41,444 nucleotides of DNA from Bact-19 sp038319215 (GTDB lineage: Bacteria > Bacteroidota > Bacteroidia > Bacteroidales > ML635J-15): assembly GCA_038319215.1 (NCBI GenBank), contig JBBQCZ010000015.1:1-41444 (forward strand). Reading direction: 5' to 3'. The notes below the pieces were generated by a model. The model saw only the letters and a program-made list of their open reading frames with translations. It made no database searches and was not told the DNA's origin. Shown here piece by piece: positions 17,248 through 24,653 of the stretch (its first letter is position 1; each line of letters begins with the position of its first letter). The translations under genes were made by a program, and so were the position numbers.

Positions 17248-17633
17248 TTGGTGGCTGGTGGTGGTGACTGGTAACTGGTAGTTGGTGGTTGGTGACTGGT
17301 GGTTGGTAACTGGTGGTTGGTAACTGGTGGTTGGTAACTGGTGGTTGGTAACTGGTAGTTGGTAATTGGTGGTTGGTAACTGGTATTTGGTAGTTGGTGT
17401 GTGGTAGTTGGTAGTTGGTAGTTGGTAGTTGGTAGTTGGTAGCTGGTAGTTGGTGGATGGTGTGTGGTAGTTGGTAGCTGGTAGTTGGTGGCATCTACCT
17501 CTTACTACTTACCTCTTACCTCTTACTACTTACCTCTTACCTCTTACCTCTTGCCTCTTACCTCTTGCCTCTTACCTCTTACTACTTACCACTTACCACT
17601 TACTACTTACCACTTACTACACACCACTTACCT
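17245..17633. repeat. Inverted heptamer array filling a convergent intergenic space
   Basis: The left half (17245-17490) is a run of seven-base units T(A/G)NYTGG such as TAGTTGG, TAACTGG and TGGTTGG, with one unit of six bases. The right half (from 17496) is TACCTCT, TACTACT and TACCACT units. Read on the other strand, the right half is AGAGGTA/AGTGGTA, so both halves carry GGTA on outward-facing strands. The array fills nearly all of the 401 bases between the convergent response-regulator and rsmE genes. Long Pro/Thr/Gln/Tyr or Leu/Thr/Tyr open frames in it are artefacts. Confidence 0.93.
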
Positions 17634-17648
17634 CCGCCACGGCGCAAT

Positions 17649-18359
17649 CTACAACCAATTCACAATCGAAACCACATCGCAAGCTACAATCCCCGCCGTT
17701 TCTGTTCTTAAGCGACTTTCGCCAAGTGAAATAGGAATAAAACCCGCAGCTTTTGCAAGTTCAATTTCTTGTAGATTAAAATCGCCTTCGGGACCTATTA
17801 ATATAATTGATGTGGAATTTTTCTTCAGAACCTTGCCGAGATAGACTTTTTCTTCACCTTCTTCGCAATGTGCAATAAATTTCTGTGTGTAATTAAAGTC
17901 TTGTTTTATAAATTTTGCAAATTCAATTTGTTCGTTTATTACTGGATGATAAGCTTTATAAGATTGTTTCATTGCAGCTTCGGTAATTCTATTAAGCCTG
18001 TCTGTTTTTATAAATTTGCGTTCCGAGTTTTTACAGATTATCGGACTTATTTCATCTATTCCAATTTCGGTTGATTTTTCTACAAACCATTCTAATCGGT
18101 CTGTGTTTTTCGTAGGTGCAATTGCGATATGTAGCGAATATGATTTTTTTCCATAATTCGGGATGGTTTCTAAAATCTTTAAAATTGTCTTTTTCTGATG
18201 CAATTCCATAATTTCGGTTCTGTACATATTCCCTTTACCGTCGGTAAGAAATATTTCGTCACCGTTTACTAGCCGCAGCACTTTTGTACAATGTTTCGAT
18301 TCTTCTTCGTTCAGAACATGAAAATCACCAGATATTTCGGGGTCGTAAAAAAGTTTCAT
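17649..18359 (-). CDS. rsmE: 16S rRNA (uracil(1498)-N3)-methyltransferase
   Basis: 236 residues from the ATG at 18359. This start gives the usual N-terminus MKLFYDPEISGDFHVLNEEE with the RsmE PUA-like domain; the frame is open upstream to 18617, but only through a repeat and AT-rich sequence. The C-terminal SPOUT domain shows the trefoil-knot SAM site: ILIGPEGDFNLQEIELA and ISLGESRLRTETAGIVA. It methylates U1498 in helix 44 of 16S rRNA during late ribosome assembly. The gene converges on the two-component pair across a heptamer array and has a REP-like element upstream. Confidence 0.95.
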   Translation of the reverse strand: MKLFYDPEISGDFHVLNEEESKHCTKVLRLVNGDEIFLTDGKGNMYRTEIMELHQKKTILKILETIPNYGKKSYSLHIAIAPTKNTDRLEWFVEKSTEIGIDEISPIICKNSERKFIKTDRLNRITEAAMKQSYKAYHPVINEQIEFAKFIKQDFNYTQKFIAHCEEGEEKVYLGKVLKKNSTSIILIGPEGDFNLQEIELAKAAGFIPISLGESRLRTETAGIVACDVVSIVNWL

Positions 18360-18429
18360 AATTGGAATTTTGACAAAGTTAAAGAAATTTGGTGAATGAG
18401 TAAGTGATTTTTCATTTGTTTTGTGATAT

Positions 18430-18509
18430 CGGTGGTTTCGACTCTGATTGCAATCGGGGCTCAACCACCTGCGATAACTTAAGGTGGCTGAGCGGAGTCG
18501 AAGCAACCG
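18430..18509. repeat. REP-like interrupted inverted repeat
   Basis: CGGTGGTTTCGACTC (18430-18444) pairs with GAGTCGAAGCAACCG (18495-18509) at 13 of 15 positions, and an inner pair GGGCTCAACCACCT with AGGTGGCTGAGCGG also matches at most positions. The TGAGCGGAGTCGAAG core is of the REP type often scattered in Bacteroidota genomes. It lies between the divergent rsmE and OsmC-like genes. Confidence 0.7.
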
Positions 18510-18568
18510 GTCTCCCAAAATAGCCGAAGCAATCCCCAAAACTAACCGAAATCTAAAACACCGAATCA

Positions 18569-18600
18569 TTTGCAATTTATCATTTGATTCTTTATTTTTA
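18569..18600 (+). promoter_or_regulatory. Promoter for the OsmC-like gene
   Basis: TTTG (18569-18572), a 20-base spacer and TATTTTTA(C) (18593-18600) closely follow the Bacteroidota TTTG-N19-21-TAnnTTTG pattern with one change in the last base. The ATG is 15 bases downstream. Confidence 0.55.
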
Positions 18601-18615
18601 CAAAAAAAATAAAAC

Positions 18616-19023
18616 ATGCATACTTCAGAAACAATCTACACCGGTAATTTGCGCACAACCAATACTCATCTTCGTTCTGGTCAGCAAATTATTACAGATG
18701 CTCCAATAGACAATAAAGGAAAAGGTGAAGCGTTTTCGCCCACCGATCTTGTTGCTACTGGTTTATGTAATTGCATTTTAACAATTGCTGCACAGGCTGC
18801 CGATGAGCATAAATTTTCTATTATTGGCGCAACAGGAAAAACAACAAAAATAATGGCGCAAATGCCACTTAGGCGTATTGCCGAAATTGTTATTGAATAT
18901 GATTTCTCGATGTGTAATTTAACAGAGAAACAGCAAACAATCATGAAACATGTTCCATCATTGTGCCCTGTTTCACTCAGCTTACATCCAGATGTAAAAC
19001 AAACTATTAGCTTTAAATTTTAA
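18616..19023 (+). CDS. OsmC/Ohr-family peroxiredoxin-like protein
   Basis: 135 residues. The family pattern is clear: EAFSPTDLVATGLCNCILT carries the first reactive Cys (Cys53 by position) and the second conserved Cys117 sits in PSLCPVSLSLHP. OsmC-fold proteins reduce organic hydroperoxides with this Cys pair as homodimers in the cytosol. The YhfA-like subgroup has no proven substrate. It is the first gene of a plus-strand group with the thioesterase gene. Its last 45 bases and the following spacer are partly duplicated at 19169-19280. Confidence 0.9.
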   Translation: MHTSETIYTGNLRTTNTHLRSGQQIITDAPIDNKGKGEAFSPTDLVATGLCNCILTIAAQAADEHKFSIIGATGKTTKIMAQMPLRRIAEIVIEYDFSMCNLTEKQQTIMKHVPSLCPVSLSLHPDVKQTISFKF

Positions 19024-19066
19024 ACACAGTGTCCACTCAAGTACTTAGAGTGCCTACCCTTCGACT

Positions 19067-19080
19067 TTCGCCGCGGCGAA
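19067..19080. repeat. GC-rich palindromic element in the OsmC-thioesterase spacer
   Basis: TTCGCCGCGGCGAA is a perfect 14-base palindrome, preceded by TTCGACT and followed by TCAGGG. It lies in the first copy of a duplicated spacer and is absent from the second copy (19214-19280), which is about 31 bases shorter, so it looks like an insertion. Confidence 0.75.
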
Positions 19081-19121
19081 TCAGGGGGCGGAGTACTTGG
19101 AGTGCCTAAAGTACTTAACTT

Positions 19122-19277
19122 ATGTCAACAAAATTAGAAAAAGGAATCAAAGGACAAGAAGAACAAATAGCTTACATCCATACGTTAAACAAAATATTAG
19201 CTTTAAATTTTAAACACAGTGTCCACTCAAGTACTTTAGGCACTCTAAGTACTCTAGACACTTTAGGCACTTCTTAA
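19122..19277 (+). pseudogene. Remnant of a thioesterase start fused to a duplicated OsmC-gene tail
   Basis: The ATG at 19122 opens MSTKLEKGIKGQEEQIA, nearly the first 17 residues of the intact thioesterase at 19281. At about 19168 the sequence switches to a second copy of the OsmC gene tail (from AGCTTACATCCA), reads out of its original frame, and stops at 19275-19277. This is the scar of a tandem duplication that contained the end of one gene, the spacer and the start of the next. The two copies have diverged, so the event is not recent. It is unlikely to give a functional protein. Confidence 0.8.
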
Positions 19278-19280
19278 ACT

Positions 19281-19658
19281 ATGTCAACAAAACTAGAAAA
19301 AGGAATAAAAGGACATGAAGATCAAATTGTATCTTATGACGATACTGCTGCAAAATACGGAAGTGGACTTGTCGAAGTTTTTGCAACTCCTGCAATGATA
19401 GCATTAATGGAAAAAACTTGTTTAAAATCGGTATTGCCGTTTTTGCCAGATGGTTATGGAACCGTAGGAACTAAAGTCGATATTGTTCACACAAAAGCAA
19501 CTCCAATGGGAATGAAAGTCGTTTGCCAATCTGAACTCGTGGAAGTTGATCGTAAAAGGCTAGTTTTTGAAGTTGTTGTAACTGACGAAGAAGCCGAAAT
19601 CGGTCGTGGTCGTCACGAACGATTTATTATTGATGTCGCTAAGTTTATGGGTAAATAG
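19281..19658 (+). CDS. Hot-dog-fold thioesterase (FlK-like family)
   Basis: 125 residues, the usual size of the single hot-dog thioesterases related to fluoroacetyl-CoA thioesterase. Characteristic segments are VEVFATPAMIALMEKTC, the YGTVGTKVDIVHTKATPMG strand region and GRGRHERFIID at the end. These enzymes hydrolyse acyl-CoA thioesters as dimers in the cytosol. The specific substrate cannot be told. The start is supported by the duplicated remnant at 19122, which carries the same first residues. It converges with the Crp/Fnr-type gene, with only 12 bases between the stop codons. Confidence 0.85.
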   Translation: MSTKLEKGIKGHEDQIVSYDDTAAKYGSGLVEVFATPAMIALMEKTCLKSVLPFLPDGYGTVGTKVDIVHTKATPMGMKVVCQSELVEVDRKRLVFEVVVTDEEAEIGRGRHERFIIDVAKFMGK

Positions 19659-19670
19659 TAAAATCAGATT

Positions 19671-20351
19671 TTAACCGTGAATAGAAATTTGTTGAAGCTT
19701 TGGTCTATCAATTATTTTCATTGTTTTGCCTTCTAACGAGATAATATCTTCTTTGCAAAATTGTCCTAATATTCTACTAAGACTCTCCCTAGTTGTTCCA
19801 ATCAAATCTGCAAGTTCATTTCTCGAAAGTGGAAGTTCAAATTCATCTTTATCAAATAATCTTTCTGACATACATAAAAATGTCTCGGCAATTCGTCCCG
19901 GCAGTTGCTTTTGCTCCTGATTTACTGTTCGTTGCTGATCAAATAATTCATTTTTACATAGCTCCATTATTATCTCACTGGCAAATTGTCCATTCCCTGT
20001 TATAAGTAATTTGAAAAAATTTGCATCAATAAAACAGACCGAGGTGTCCTGCAAAGCTGTTACAGAATAATTATTAATTTTATTTCCAAGTGTTGTAGGA
20101 ATACCTAAATACGATGGCGCCTTTACTAATCTTAAGATTTTTTCTTTTGCAGGACCTGTCATGTGGATTTTCACCAACCCCGATCTTAAATAAATTACAT
20201 TCAACGAAAGTGCATTTTGCTTAATGATTATCTCACCTTTCTTAAATGCAACTTCTGCGCTGTTGGATTCCAGTTTGACAAATTCTTCATGTGATAGAAA
20301 ATGCTCAGCAACTGATTTTATTTTACAATCTGTACAGTTATGTCTTGGCAT
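19671..20351 (-). CDS. Crp/Fnr-family transcriptional regulator with N-terminal CxxC
   Basis: 226 residues. The N-terminal effector domain (about 20-130) is a cyclic-nucleotide-binding-type beta roll (KKGEIIIKQN, VIYLRSGLVKIH). The C-terminal helix-turn-helix (about 150-210) has the Crp/Fnr signature LSRNELADLIGTTRESLSRI. An N-terminal NCTDCKIKS segment (Cys6 and Cys9) recalls Fnr, but the four-cysteine set needed for a classic iron-sulfur cluster is not complete there. It is divergent from the sulfur/Hdr-like cluster across a perfect TGTGA-N6-TCACA palindrome, so it is the likely regulator of that cluster and of itself. The inducing signal is unknown; redox or sulfur status is a reasonable guess. 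Confidence 0.9.
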   Translation of the reverse strand: MPRHNCTDCKIKSVAEHFLSHEEFVKLESNSAEVAFKKGEIIIKQNALSLNVIYLRSGLVKIHMTGPAKEKILRLVKAPSYLGIPTTLGNKINNYSVTALQDTSVCFIDANFFKLLITGNGQFASEIIMELCKNELFDQQRTVNQEQKQLPGRIAETFLCMSERLFDKDEFELPLSRNELADLIGTTRESLSRILGQFCKEDIISLEGKTMKIIDRPKLQQISIHG

Positions 20352-20369
20352 ATTACGATTTCTTAAAAA

Positions 20370-20378
20370 GTAAAGATA
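20370..20378 (-). promoter_or_regulatory. Promoter core of the Crp/Fnr-type regulator gene
   Basis: TATCTTTAC on the minus strand, 18 bases before the ATG, has the TAnnTTT pattern with AC in place of G. The palindromic operator begins only 7 bases upstream, where it would overlap the -33 region. Confidence 0.4.
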
Positions 20379-20385
20379 CTAAAAA

Positions 20386-20401
20386 TGTGATTCAAATCAC
20401 A
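20386..20401. promoter_or_regulatory. Crp/Fnr-type palindromic operator
   Basis: TGTGATTCAAATCACA is a perfect TGTGA-N6-TCACA inverted repeat, the classic Crp-family site. It lies between the regulator gene (starts 20351) and the sulfur/Hdr-like cluster (starts 20486). Its centre is about 76 bases upstream of the start point expected from TAACTTTG at 20456, a spacing compatible with activation from the front, and it overlaps the regulator's own promoter, compatible with self-control. Confidence 0.75.
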
Positions 20402-20455
20402 AGTTATCTTATTTTACTTCACACTAGTTTTAACAGCTTACTTATTATTATGTTC

Positions 20456-20463
20456 TAACTTTG
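20456..20463 (+). promoter_or_regulatory. Promoter core (TAnnTTTG type) for the sulfur/Hdr-like cluster
   Basis: TAACTTTG is an exact TAnnTTTG match, ending 22 bases before the first ATG of the cluster. No good TTTG is seen at -33, which would fit a promoter that needs an activator. Confidence 0.6.
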
Positions 20464-20485
20464 ACAAAACAAAAAATCATAAGAA

Positions 20486-21031
20486 ATGGAAAACGAATTC
20501 GAAAAACAATTTATCGACTTACAAAAGAAAGTCAAAAAACTTGAGAAAGGATCAAAAGACCAATTAACAATGGTTGTTTTTTCCGGCGATCTCGATAAGA
20601 TTATTGCAGCGATGATTATTAGTGTTGGAGCAGCAGCAATGGACACAAAAGTTAAACTCTTTTTCACTTTTTGGGCTACAGCAGCTTTACGTGATAAAAA
20701 GAAATGTGCAAAAGGAAAATCTTTTATGGGTAAAATGTTTGGTATGATGTTGCCAAAAGGAACTACTAAATTAAAACTTTCGCAAATGCACATGATGGGA
20801 ATGGGTAGTGCAATGATTAAAGGCATTATGAAAAAGAATAATGTTCCTACATTAGAAGAAATGTTTAAAACTGCTGGTGAACTTGGTGTTGAAATCAATG
20901 TTTGCGAAATGTCAATGAATCTTATGGGAATGCAAAAAGAAGAATTTATCGATTATCCAAATTTGAATGTTTGCGGTGTTGCTACATTTTTAGCAGATGC
21001 AAGCGAAAGTCAATCACAATTATTTATTTAA
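20486..21031 (+). CDS. DsrE2-like sulfurtransferase-family protein
   Basis: 181 residues of the DsrE/DsrF/DrsH-like (DsrE2) family. Diagnostic segments are MVVFSGDLDKIIAAMIIS, VKLFFTFWATAALRD and the Cys140 strand INVCEMSMNLMGM, where the family places its persulfide-carrying Cys. Other Cys are 74 and 163. Proteins of this family relay sulfane sulfur to or from TusA-like carriers; the reaction here is inferred. The Met-rich middle (MFGMMLP, MHMMGMGSAM) is usual for DsrE2 and may be membrane-associated. It is the first gene of the cluster. The tusA-like gene follows after 24 bases. Confidence 0.88.
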   Translation: MENEFEKQFIDLQKKVKKLEKGSKDQLTMVVFSGDLDKIIAAMIISVGAAAMDTKVKLFFTFWATAALRDKKKCAKGKSFMGKMFGMMLPKGTTKLKLSQMHMMGMGSAMIKGIMKKNNVPTLEEMFKTAGELGVEINVCEMSMNLMGMQKEEFIDYPNLNVCGVATFLADASESQSQLFI

Positions 21032-21055
21032 AAATTAAAATAGGAGAAAAATATT

Positions 21056-21307
21056 ATGACACAAGAAGAAGCAAAAGCATTAAATGTAAATCTTATTGTT
21101 GACGCAAGAGGAACCGCATGTCCAGGACCACTATTGGCAGTGAAAAAAGCTATTGGCGAAATCGAATCAGGCGAAATTATGGAGATTTTATCTTCAGATG
21201 AAGGAACAAAACACGATATTCCAAGATGGTGCGATAAAATGGAACACGAGTTTATGGGTGTACTCGAAGAAGATAGCTACACAAGATTATTTCTTAAAAA
21301 AGCATAA
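21056..21307 (+). CDS. tusA: TusA-like sulfur-carrier protein
   Basis: 83 residues, the normal length for TusA/SirA. The hallmark CPGPLL motif is at residues 22-27; Cys22 should carry the persulfide. A second Cys59 is less conserved. TusA proteins are small cytosolic sulfur carriers that serve tRNA thiolation, molybdenum-cofactor synthesis or, when beside dsrE and hdr-like genes, dissimilatory sulfur metabolism. Its position between dsrE2 and an Hdr/Qmo-like set favours the last role by inference. A hairpin with a T run follows, so the downstream genes may be expressed at a lower level or from a second promoter. Confidence 0.92.
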   Translation: MTQEEAKALNVNLIVDARGTACPGPLLAVKKAIGEIESGEIMEILSSDEGTKHDIPRWCDKMEHEFMGVLEEDSYTRLFLKKA

Positions 21308-21316
21308 TTTATTTTT

Positions 21317-21362
21317 GAAATATCAGGTTTGTAATTTGCAGGCCTGATATTTCACTTTTTTT
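21317..21362 (+). terminator. Hairpin and T run after the tusA-like gene
   Basis: GAAATATCAGG pairs perfectly with CCTGATATTTC around a 15-base loop, followed by ACTTTTTTT. A second small stem GCATAA/TTATGC (21364-21388) follows. It could end or attenuate transcription before the electron-transfer genes. Confidence 0.7.
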
Positions 21363-21421
21363 AGCATAATGTCTGCGTTTTGTTATGCGGAATGTGATGT
21401 GATAAACTAATAATTCAGAAA

Positions 21422-21850
21422 ATGGAACAAGAAAATTATAGACCAAGAATTCTGGTTTTTTCTACTGATAAAATTTCAGATCCTGGGATTGATCAAGCGG
21501 GTTTACGCAAAATTCATTATTCACCTACTGTTTATACAATAAGTTTACCTTGCTCGTCGGGGATCAAACCAAAGTGGATTTTGCACGCGTTTGAACAGGG
21601 TTTCGATGGCGTTTTTATTGCTGCCGATGGTCACGAGTGCTCGTATAGCCCAAAATGTACGGAATATACAAATACTATTATCGAGGAATCGCAAAGACTA
21701 ATGAAAGAAAATAATATCAGTCCTAAAAGAATTCGTATGGCTGCTATTTGTTCGGTTTGTGCCGAGCCATTTTCAAATCACATGGACAATTTCGGAAGAA
21801 TCTTAACAGAGTTAGGTCCGATTAGCGCCGAATCAAATGTTGTGTTATAA
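21422..21850 (+). CDS. MvhD/FlpD-family iron-sulfur electron-transfer protein
   Basis: 142 residues matching the MvhD/FlpD (hydrogenase iron-sulfur subunit) family: LPCSSGIKPKWILHAFEQG, DGVFIAADGHECSYSPKC and MAAICSVCAEPF. Cys at 44, 73, 79, 110 and 113 offer ligands for a [2Fe-2S] cluster. In methanogens and Flx/Hdr bacteria this subunit passes electrons to the flavin of HdrA. Here the HdrA-like gene starts 18 bases downstream, so the protein is probably its direct electron-transfer partner. Direction of flow cannot be read from sequence. No hydrogenase large subunit is present in the window. Confidence 0.9.
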   Translation: MEQENYRPRILVFSTDKISDPGIDQAGLRKIHYSPTVYTISLPCSSGIKPKWILHAFEQGFDGVFIAADGHECSYSPKCTEYTNTIIEESQRLMKENNISPKRIRMAAICSVCAEPFSNHMDNFGRILTELGPISAESNVVL

Positions 21851-21868
21851 ATTTAATCTGTATCAGAT

Positions 21869-24631
21869 ATGTCACAGAAAAATAAAAATTTCGATGCCCT
21901 AATTATTGGCGGAGGAATAGCAGGACAAGAAGCTGCCTTAAATCTGGCGGATATGAACTACCAGGTTTTGTTGGTCGAAAAAGGATTGTCGATAGGTGGA
22001 AAAATGATTCAGTTAAGTAAGGTGTTTCCTACCCTTGACTGTGCTGCCTGTATTACAACTCCTAAAATGTCCGAAACTGCAAGACATCCGAATATTACGC
22101 TGATGTTAAACAGCGAAGTAAAGGAAATCAATAAAAATGACGAAAATTTCGAAATCGAAGTTTCTAATAATCCTAGATATGTTATCCCAGAGGCTTGTAC
22201 TGGATGCCAAGAGTGTGAGGTTGTTTGCCCTGAGGTAAGACCAGATGAGTATAACACAAATCTTGCTGGACGAAAAGTGGCTTATATTCCTTTTAATTTA
22301 GCAAATCCAAGAATTGCAGCGATTGATAGACAGGATATTTCTGCTCCTTGCATTAATGAGTGTCCGGGTGGTGTTAAACCTTACGGATATATCGCTCTTG
22401 CCCGTAACGGTCAATATGAAGATGCTATGAAATTGCATCTAGAGGATATTCCATTGCCGGGTAGTTTGGGTAGAGCTTGTTATGCGCCTTGCGAAAGTCA
22501 GTGCACTAGAGCTTCGTTCGATTCTGCTGTGGACATTAGAAGAATAAAGAGATTTTTTGCTGAATATTATTATGATAAATATCCAGAACCTGAGCAAAGT
22601 ACATTGCCTGCAAATTCTGGTAAAAAAATAGCTGTAGTAGGTGCTGGTCCTGCTGGACTAACTGCTGCATATCATCTAGCATTAAGAGGACATTCCGTGA
22701 AGATTTTTGAAGCGGCTCCTGTAGCTGGTGGAATGTTAAGTCTTACATTGCCCGAATATCGTTTGCCAAAAGCTGTGGTAAATAGAGATGTGAAAAATAT
22801 TACAGCTCTCGGAGTAGAAATTCAACTTAATTCTAGAATTGAAGATCTTGCAAAACTAAAAGAAGAAGGTTTCGATAGTATTTTTGTTTCTGTCGGAACA
22901 CACGATACTACAAAATTGGGAATTGAAGGATCAAAACTAAATGGAGTAATCTCTTGTCTCGATTTTTTACAAGAAGCGAATATCGGAAATAGCTTAGATC
23001 TTAAAGGTAAAAAAGTTATGGTAGTTGGTGGTGGTAATACTGCTATGGATGCTTCTAGAACTGCTTTAAGAATGGGAGCCGAATATGTTAAAGTTATCTA
23101 TCGTCGTAGTAGAGAAGAAATGCCATGTTTTAAACCCGAAATTGACGAAGCTGTTGAAGAAGGTGTAAATATCGAAGTTCTTAGAAATCCAATTAAATTC
23201 TTTGGCGAAAATGGACAGCTTACAAAAGTTCAATTAATAAAAATGGAACTTGGCGAACCTGACAAGAGTGGTCGTCGCAGACCTGTGCCTGTAACTGGTT
23301 CAGAATATATTGAAGATGTTGATTTCGTTATCGAAGCTATTGGTCTGCAGGCTGATACAAATGCATTTGCAAAGACAATTGAATTAAGCAAATGGGGAAC
23401 AATTAACGTAAACGAGAAAACTTTACAAACATCTGTCGAATATATTTTTGCTGGTGGCGATTCTGTAACTGGAGCATCAACTATTATCGAAGCTGCTGGT
23501 CAGGGAAAGAAAGCAGCATTTTATATTGACAAATATTTAAAAGGATTGGTAATTGAAGATTACGTTTCGGGAGACAAACTTCCTGCAATTGATAAATCCA
23601 TCGTGTTAAACCGTGGAAATATTAAATTAATTCCTCAAATTAAACATAAACATCGCCCGGTAAGCGAAAGAATACACGACTTTAAAGATGTTGAAGCAAC
23701 TCTTACTGAAGAAGAATTGCAATCTGCAACAAATCGTTGTCTCGATTGTAGTAATTGTCGCGAATGTCATCAGTGTATTTCTGCCTGCCCTGCCGAAGCA
23801 ATAGATTTTTCACAGAAAAAAGAAATACAAAATATCACAGCAAAATCTGTAATTTTAACAACTGGATACAAACTTTTCCCACCTTCAGGAAAGCCTGAAT
23901 ACGGATATAATCTTTATCCAAATGTTATTGATTCTATGCAAATGGACAGATTAATTGCACCAACTCGTCCGTACAATAATGTTCTTCGTCCTGGTGATGG
24001 AAAAGTTCCCGACAATATTGCATATATACTTTGTACTGGTTCTCGCGATTCTGCAATTGAAAATACTGCATGTGGCACAGAGTGCTCAAATAATCCAATT
24101 TGCTCACAGATTTGCTGTATGTATTCAATCAAACAAGCTCAATTGTTAATGGGAGCATTGCCAATGGCGGATATTACAATTTACTACATGGATATTAGAG
24201 CTTTTGGAAAAGGATACGAAGAGTTTTTCCAGCAATCTAAATCTATGGGTGTGAACTTTGTAAAAGGAAAAGTTGCCAAAATAAAACAGAAAGATGATAA
24301 TAGTGGCGACTTAATTTTACGTTACGAAGATGTGGCTAAAGGAATTGTTAAAGAGGCTAAACACGATTTGGTGGTTTTATCAGTTGGAGTTATTCCTAAC
24401 AAAGACGTGCCAGAGATGTTTGGTAATGAAAAACCAGAATTAGATCAGTTTAATTTTGTAAAACAGATCGACGAACTAATAAGTCCATCACTTACATCTG
24501 TAGATGGTGTATTTGTAGCAGGAGCAGCATCTGGACCAAAAGATATTCCAGACTCAATTCTATCAGCGGGTTGTGCTGCAATTGAAGTGGCGGGCTATCT
24601 GTCAAAGCATCAAATGACAAGCATCAAATGA
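21869..24631 (+). CDS. HdrA/QmoA-like flavoprotein with an inserted GltD/NfnB-like NAD(P)H module
   Basis: 920 residues, about twice a plain QmoA. Residues 1-155 start an HdrA: FAD site GGGIAG (14-19), DCAACITTPKM, and a [4Fe-4S] set Cys110/113/116/120. Residues about 155-590 are a complete GltD/NfnB-like reductase: N-terminal Fe-S cysteines (161, 165, 204, 208, 212), FAD site VVGAGPAGLTAAYHL (256 on), NAD(P)H site VVGGGNTAMDASRTAL (385 on) with RRSREEMP after it, and FAGGDSVTGASTIIEAAGQG. A Cys-rich segment follows (624, 627, 630, 633, 636, 640; CISACPAEAID), then HdrA resumes to the end with CTGSRD and CSQICCMYSIKQA. It should take or give electrons to NAD(P)H and route them through two FADs and several clusters. 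A 14-base tandem repeat sets its stop codon. Confidence 0.92.
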   Translation: MSQKNKNFDALIIGGGIAGQEAALNLADMNYQVLLVEKGLSIGGKMIQLSKVFPTLDCAACITTPKMSETARHPNITLMLNSEVKEINKNDENFEIEVSNNPRYVIPEACTGCQECEVVCPEVRPDEYNTNLAGRKVAYIPFNLANPRIAAIDRQDISAPCINECPGGVKPYGYIALARNGQYEDAMKLHLEDIPLPGSLGRACYAPCESQCTRASFDSAVDIRRIKRFFAEYYYDKYPEPEQSTLPANSGKKIAVVGAGPAGLTAAYHLALRGHSVKIFEAAPVAGGMLSLTLPEYRLPKAVVNRDVKNITALGVEIQLNSRIEDLAKLKEEGFDSIFVSVGTHDTTKLGIEGSKLNGVISCLDFLQEANIGNSLDLKGKKVMVVGGGNTAMDASRTALRMGAEYVKVIYRRSREEMPCFKPEIDEAVEEGVNIEVLRNPIKFFGENGQLTKVQLIKMELGEPDKSGRRRPVPVTGSEYIEDVDFVIEAIGLQADTNAFAKTIELSKWGTINVNEKTLQTSVEYIFAGGDSVTGASTIIEAAGQGKKAAFYIDKYLKGLVIEDYVSGDKLPAIDKSIVLNRGNIKLIPQIKHKHRPVSERIHDFKDVEATLTEEELQSATNRCLDCSNCRECHQCISACPAEAIDFSQKKEIQNITAKSVILTTGYKLFPPSGKPEYGYNLYPNVIDSMQMDRLIAPTRPYNNVLRPGDGKVPDNIAYILCTGSRDSAIENTACGTECSNNPICSQICCMYSIKQAQLLMGALPMADITIYYMDIRAFGKGYEEFFQQSKSMGVNFVKGKVAKIKQKDDNSGDLILRYEDVAKGIVKEAKHDLVVLSVGVIPNKDVPEMFGNEKPELDQFNFVKQIDELISPSLTSVDGVFVAGAASGPKDIPDSILSAGCAAIEVAGYLSKHQMTSIK

Positions 24632-24653
24632 CAAATCACAAAAAAAACAAGAA

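Noticed and set aside
17216..17844. Open frames rich in Pro/Thr/Gln/Tyr or Leu/Thr/Tyr
   Set aside because: Products of the inverted heptamer array between two convergent genes; repeat translation, not genes.
18360..18617. Longer start for rsmE
   Set aside because: The extra residues come from the REP-like repeat and AT-rich DNA; the ATG at 18359 gives the family N-terminus.
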